DNA of 10,742 bases from contig CAZHJA010000028.1 of assembly GCA_964532865.1 (NCBI GenBank), positions 1 through 10,742 of the forward strand. Reading direction: 5' to 3'. Positions 7,188 through 10,742 of the stretch are shown piece after piece. Made by a program: the position numbers and the translations under genes. This stretch comes from CAZHJA01 sp964532865. Its GTDB lineage: Bacteria > Patescibacteriota > Microgenomatia > UBA1406 > GWC2-37-13. The notes beneath the pieces are model-generated. The model did not search any database and had not been told where the DNA came from. It saw only the letters and a list, made by a program, of their open reading frames with translations. Position 1 is the stretch's first letter. Each line of letters begins with the position of its first letter.

Positions 7188-9767
7188 ATGGGTAAATATA
7201 ACAATAGGCAATTATCAAAAAGGGCCAGTCAAAGAAGACAGTATAAAAAGCAGAGATTATTATTATATTTTTTAAGTTTTGTTGTTGGAATAACAATATT
7301 AGGTTTTATTGCTACTTTTGCTTTGTTTGCTTGGTTTGCCAAAGATCTCCCTTCTCCTGGAAAATTATCTGAGTCTTCAGAAAACTCTACTATTTTTTAT
7401 GATAGAGATGGAGAGATATTATATGAGATGTATAAAGATAAAAATAGAGTTCCAATTAGTTTGAATGATGTATCAGACCATATGAAAAAAGCAACTATTG
7501 CAATTGAAGACAAGAGTTTTTATACACACAAGGGAATTTCAGAAAGCGGTATATTAAGGGCTTTTCTTACAATAGTATTAAAAGGAAACATTCAAGGAGG
7601 ATCAACTATCACACAACAGCTTATAAAAAATGTTTTATTAAGTTCACAAAGAACTGCATCAAGGAAGATTAAAGAAATGATTTTAGCATTTGAAGTTGAA
7701 AGAAGGTATACAAAAGAGCAAATACTTGAAATGTATTTAAATGAAGCTCCATATGGAGGTACTTATTGGGGTGTTGGTTCTGCTGCAAAAGGATACTTTG
7801 ATAAAGAGCCAAATAAATTAGACATTGCTGAATCTGCAATTCTTGCAGGCCTTCCTCAAAGTCCTACAAAATATTCACCCCACATAGGAGAGAAAGATGC
7901 ATGGAAAAAGCGGGCAAAGGATGTCTTAAGACGAATGAGGGAAGATAAATATATTACAATAGATGAAGAAAAAGAAGCAGTTGAAAAGCTTGATAAGATT
8001 AAATTTAAAGCGTCAAAATTAGCTATTAATGCTCCTCACTTTGTCTTTTATATCAAAGATTTAATTGAAGAAGAATATGGTGCAAAAATCATTGAAAAAG
8101 GTGTAAAAGTAAAAACAACCTTATCAATTGAAGACCAGAAAATAACCCAAAAAATTGTAAGTGAGGAAATTGGAAAACTTAAAGATTATAAAGTTGGAAA
8201 TGGAGCTTTAATTGTTCTTGATTCAAAGACAGGAGAGATTTTAGCTATGGTTGGATCATATGATTTTAATGACGAAAAATATGGGAAGTATAATGCTACT
8301 TTAGGAAAAAGACAGCCTGGATCAGCAATAAAGCCAATAACATATGGATTAGCTTTTGAAAAAGGATATACCCCAGCAACAGTATTAATGGATATTAAAA
8401 CTGAGTTTCCAAATCAAGGCGAAGAAGACTATATTCCAGTAAATTATGATGATAAATACAGAGGCCCAATGCAATTGCGTTTTACTCTTGGAAATTCAAT
8501 AAATATTCCAGCAGTGAAATTACTGGCAATGGTAGGAATTAAAGATTTTTTACAAAAAGCCTCTGATATGGGGCTTGAAAGTCTTTCTCCTACACAAGAA
8601 AATTTACAAAGATTTGGTTTGGCTGTTACACTAGGAGGAGGAGAAACTACGCTTTTAAACTTAACATCGGCTTTTAGTGTTTTTGCAAATAAAGGTAACA
8701 AAATTGAACCTTCAGCTATTCTTGAAATAAAGGATTTTAAAGGAAAAACATTATATAAATCACCAAAGCCCAAAGAGAAAAAAGTATTTTCTGAAGAAGT
8801 GGCATTTTTAACTTCTCATATATTATCTGATAATAATGCAAGAATGGAGATATTTGGAGCAAATTCCTATTTAAATATATATGGTAAAACAGTTGCTGCT
8901 AAAACAGGAACAACAGATGATAAGCGTGATAACTGGACATTAGGATTTACAAAAGACATTACAGTTGGTGTTTGGGTTGGAAATAATGATAATTCTCCAA
9001 TGAATCAAGAGATTGCTTCTGGAATAACTGGAGCTTCTCCAATCTGGCATAGAGTAATGACAGAACTTTTGAAAAAATATGAAGACGGGATTATGGAAAA
9101 ACCTGAGAAAGTCAAGGCTGTTCAAATAGATAGTATGTTTGGTGGACTACCAAAAGATGAAAATCAGACAAGATCAGAATATTTTATTGAAGGATCAGAA
9201 CCTAAAGACATATCCTCTTTTTACAAAAAACTTAAAATATCAAAAGCTAATGGCAAGCTTGCAAATGATGTTGAAATTAAAAATGGCAACTATGAAGAAA
9301 AGGAATATATTGTAATTTCCGAAAATGATCCAATTTCAACAGATGGGAAAAATAGGTGGCAAGACGCAATTGATAAATGGCGAGGAGAACAAGGTGACGA
9401 TAAATATCATTATCCTACTGAAGTATCTGATTCTTCAAAGGATGACGTTGTAGTTTCAATTAAAAATCCTTCGGGAGAGCAGAGGCTTGATAATAATGAT
9501 ATTGAAATACGTGCCAAAATCATATCAGGAGAGAAAATTAAAAATATAAAAATATATATTAATGGGGATGAAATAAAAAATATAAATGAAGATACAAATG
9601 AGATTAATGTATCTATTCATCTTGAAGATGGAGCATATGAATTACAGGTTAAGGCAACAAATGAAAAAGACAAACAAGGTGAATCTACTATTAAGTTTGG
9701 GGTAAATGAAGAATGGGATTATGAAAAAGAAACACCTACTCCAGAACCTACTGAAGAGACTGATTAA
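7188..9767 (+). CDS. mrcA: Class A penicillin-binding protein (PBP1A-type peptidoglycan glycosyltransferase/transpeptidase)
   Basis: Bifunctional membrane-anchored enzyme that polymerises lipid II into glycan strands and cross-links peptides outside the membrane. From ATG 7188 it has 859 residues: a basic cytoplasmic tail, one membrane helix (about 24-52), a GT51 domain and a transpeptidase domain. GT51 shows AIEDKSFYTHKG (105-116, catalytic Glu 107), GGSTITQQL (137-145), RKIKE (159-163) and ILEMYLNEAPYGG (179-191). The transpeptidase shows SAIK with catalytic Ser 379, SIN (437-439) and KTGT (572-575). Beyond about 625 lies an extension with an Ig-like beta-rich stretch (about 750-842) and a Thr/Pro/Glu tail. 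ATGs at 7164 and 7182 are in frame; 7188 is preferred for its N6-spaced -10 box and a basic, family-like N-terminus. The gene is divergent from the small gene and convergent on pheT with 5 bp between. The symbol follows E. coli usage. Confidence 0.95.
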   Translation: MGKYNNRQLSKRASQRRQYKKQRLLLYFLSFVVGITILGFIATFALFAWFAKDLPSPGKLSESSENSTIFYDRDGEILYEMYKDKNRVPISLNDVSDHMKKATIAIEDKSFYTHKGISESGILRAFLTIVLKGNIQGGSTITQQLIKNVLLSSQRTASRKIKEMILAFEVERRYTKEQILEMYLNEAPYGGTYWGVGSAAKGYFDKEPNKLDIAESAILAGLPQSPTKYSPHIGEKDAWKKRAKDVLRRMREDKYITIDEEKEAVEKLDKIKFKASKLAINAPHFVFYIKDLIEEEYGAKIIEKGVKVKTTLSIEDQKITQKIVSEEIGKLKDYKVGNGALIVLDSKTGEILAMVGSYDFNDEKYGKYNATLGKRQPGSAIKPITYGLAFEKGYTPATVLMDIKTEFPNQGEEDYIPVNYDDKYRGPMQLRFTLGNSINIPAVKLLAMVGIKDFLQKASDMGLESLSPTQENLQRFGLAVTLGGGETTLLNLTSAFSVFANKGNKIEPSAILEIKDFKGKTLYKSPKPKEKKVFSEEVAFLTSHILSDNNARMEIFGANSYLNIYGKTVAAKTGTTDDKRDNWTLGFTKDITVGVWVGNNDNSPMNQEIASGITGASPIWHRVMTELLKKYEDGIMEKPEKVKAVQIDSMFGGLPKDENQTRSEYFIEGSEPKDISSFYKKLKISKANGKLANDVEIKNGNYEEKEYIVISENDPISTDGKNRWQDAIDKWRGEQGDDKYHYPTEVSDSSKDDVVVSIKNPSGEQRLDNNDIEIRAKIISGEKIKNIKIYINGDEIKNINEDTNEINVSIHLEDGAYELQVKATNEKDKQGESTIKFGVNEEWDYEKETPTPEPTEETD

Positions 9768-9772
9768 TTTTT

Positions 9773-10742
9773 TTAAGTTAAATTCTTAAGTTGTTTTTTT
9801 GCTTCTTCTTCAGTTATATTTCGCTTATTACTTGAAAAATAAAATCTCAATGTGGCTTTATTTTTAAATAAATCAATAAGCTTAATGTTTTGAATATAAT
9901 TTAAAGATTTGTATGCTTTATTAATAATTTGTGCATATGTTTTATTTTTTGAAAGTTCAACATTTAAATCAAGCTTAATTACTGCATAAGGGCTAATTGG
10001 ATAAAAGCGGGAAATTATATTAAAGCTATTAACCAATGAAGAAAAATCTAATTCTGCAATATATATTTCACTATTTACTTTGTTTTTATCTTTATATTCA
10101 GATTTCAATTTACCTAAATATCCTACACAATCATTCTTAATTAATAATTGGGCTGATATATTTTTTGAAAACATATCAAAAACTATTGGGTTTATTTTGT
10201 AATTCAATATATTTAATTCATAAAGCAATGTTTCAAGAATTCCTTTTAAATCAGAAAAACTTGTATTTACAGCAATTGAAAGCATATATTTTTCATCAGG
10301 CAAATCATTTTTCTTTTTTATATATGTTTTAGCAATTTCAAAAAATCTCAAAATATCTCTTTTTCCTTCATTTTGCTTTATATTTGTAATAAGCGATTGA
10401 ATAAGTGTAATTCTTAAATATTCAATGTCTTCAGATAAGCTGTTTGATAATTTTAAGTGTCTATCTACTTTAAGTCCAAGATTTTCTATTTGTGTTTTTG
10501 AAATCATTGAATAGTTAATAACTTCATGAAGTCCAATATGTTTTAAAAGATATTTTGTTTTGTTTTGGATATTAAAAAAAGCTTGCATTTCTTTGTCTTG
10601 TACTACGTATGCAGCAGGTTGTAAATTACTTGGAATGTTGTGGTATCCGTATATACGGGCAACTTCTTCTATTATGTCTTGTTTAATTTCAACGTCATAT
10701 TTTCTGTATGAAGGTATTGTAATTAAAAGTTCTGTATCACTA
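9773..10742 (-). CDS. pheT: Phenylalanyl-tRNA synthetase beta subunit, C-terminal part (5' end outside window)
   Basis: Beta subunit of the cytoplasmic alpha2-beta2 enzyme that charges tRNA-Phe. Only the last 322 residues are visible, and the frame is open to the right edge. The fragment begins in the B5 domain with IPSYRKYDVEIKQDIIEE followed by VARIYGYHNIP. Asp 16, Asp 22, Glu 25 and Glu 26 match the acidic residues conserved in this domain. Next comes the synthetase-like core of the beta subunit, with LSNSLSEDIEYLR (98-110) and LRFFEIAKTY (131-140), then GYLGKL (207-212). The C-terminal anticodon-binding fold (FDX-ACB) runs from SRFYPISPYAVIKLDL (244-259) to the end. This last domain looks shortened: the segment between LIDLF and TLRFYF lacks the usual Gly/Lys-rich loop, and the chain ends soon after ITEEEAKKQL. 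The internal ATG at 10588 is not the start, because conserved B5 sequence lies upstream of it. Confidence 0.95.
   Translation of the reverse strand, partial: SDTELLITIPSYRKYDVEIKQDIIEEVARIYGYHNIPSNLQPAAYVVQDKEMQAFFNIQNKTKYLLKHIGLHEVINYSMISKTQIENLGLKVDRHLKLSNSLSEDIEYLRITLIQSLITNIKQNEGKRDILRFFEIAKTYIKKKNDLPDEKYMLSIAVNTSFSDLKGILETLLYELNILNYKINPIVFDMFSKNISAQLLIKNDCVGYLGKLKSEYKDKNKVNSEIYIAELDFSSLVNSFNIISRFYPISPYAVIKLDLNVELSKNKTYAQIINKAYKSLNYIQNIKLIDLFKNKATLRFYFSSNKRNITEEEAKKQLKNLT

Noticed and set aside
9773..9800. Possible intrinsic terminator after the PBP gene: TTAAG (9773-9777) pairs with CTTAA (9785-9789), followed by a T-rich run
   Set aside because: The stem is only 5 bp, nearly all A-T, and lies within pheT coding sequence. 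It is too weak to call without transcript data.
1..10742. Alternative genetic code with UGA as glycine, known in Gracilibacteria and Absconditabacteria
   Set aside because: All long genes are complete with no in-frame TGA and use GGN for conserved glycines, so the standard code suffices, although no gene here ends in TGA.
1..10742. Mobile elements, CRISPR arrays, tRNA/rRNA genes, riboswitches or defence genes
   Set aside because: None was seen on either strand. The window is almost wholly covered by core genes, and the largest gap is about 107 bp (7081-7187).

Overview
The window looks like ordinary core genome from a very AT-rich, compact bacterium, most likely a member of the Candidate Phyla Radiation (Patescibacteria), perhaps Microgenomates-like. 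That placement is an inference. It rests on the visibly low GC content (roughly 30% by eye), the near absence of intergenic space, overlapping gene ends, a short DNA polymerase III delta'-like protein, a prepilin of the type common in these genomes, and gene starts without Shine-Dalgarno sequences. The seven complete stop codons visible for long genes are all TAA, and the small gene ends in TAG. No TGA occurs in frame inside the long genes, so the standard code fits.

Layout from left to right. Positions 1-848 (minus strand) hold a delta'-like clamp-loader gene (holB-like) whose 3' end overlaps a type IV prepilin gene that runs off the left edge. Divergent from these, 885-4875 (plus strand) is a compact type IV pilus motor operon: pilB (extension ATPase), pilT (retraction ATPase) and pilC (inner-membrane platform). 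pilC converges on recG (minus strand, 4872-6944), and the two stop codons share the same four bases, TTAA. Upstream of recG on the same strand is a 34-codon single-helix membrane protein gene (6976-7080), too short for normal gene calling. Divergent from it is a bifunctional class A penicillin-binding protein (7188-9767, plus strand). This converges, five bases apart, on the 3' part of pheT (minus strand, 9773 to the right edge).

The genes fall into two functional sets. The prepilin, PilB, PilT and PilC are the subunit, the two motors and the platform of one type IV pilus; the alignment proteins and prepilin peptidase are not in the window. The rest is housekeeping: replication (delta'), recombination (RecG), cell wall synthesis (PBP1A) and translation (PheRS beta).

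The most interesting signal is regulatory. At every place where transcription probably starts there is a -10-like hexamer (TATAAT, TATCAT, TATCTT or TATGAT) ending 6-8 nt before the start codon, and no gene start has a Shine-Dalgarno sequence. This predicts leaderless mRNAs. It also corrects the starts of recG and the PBP gene and reveals the hidden small gene. I saw no mobile element, CRISPR array, RNA gene, defence island or other obviously novel system.
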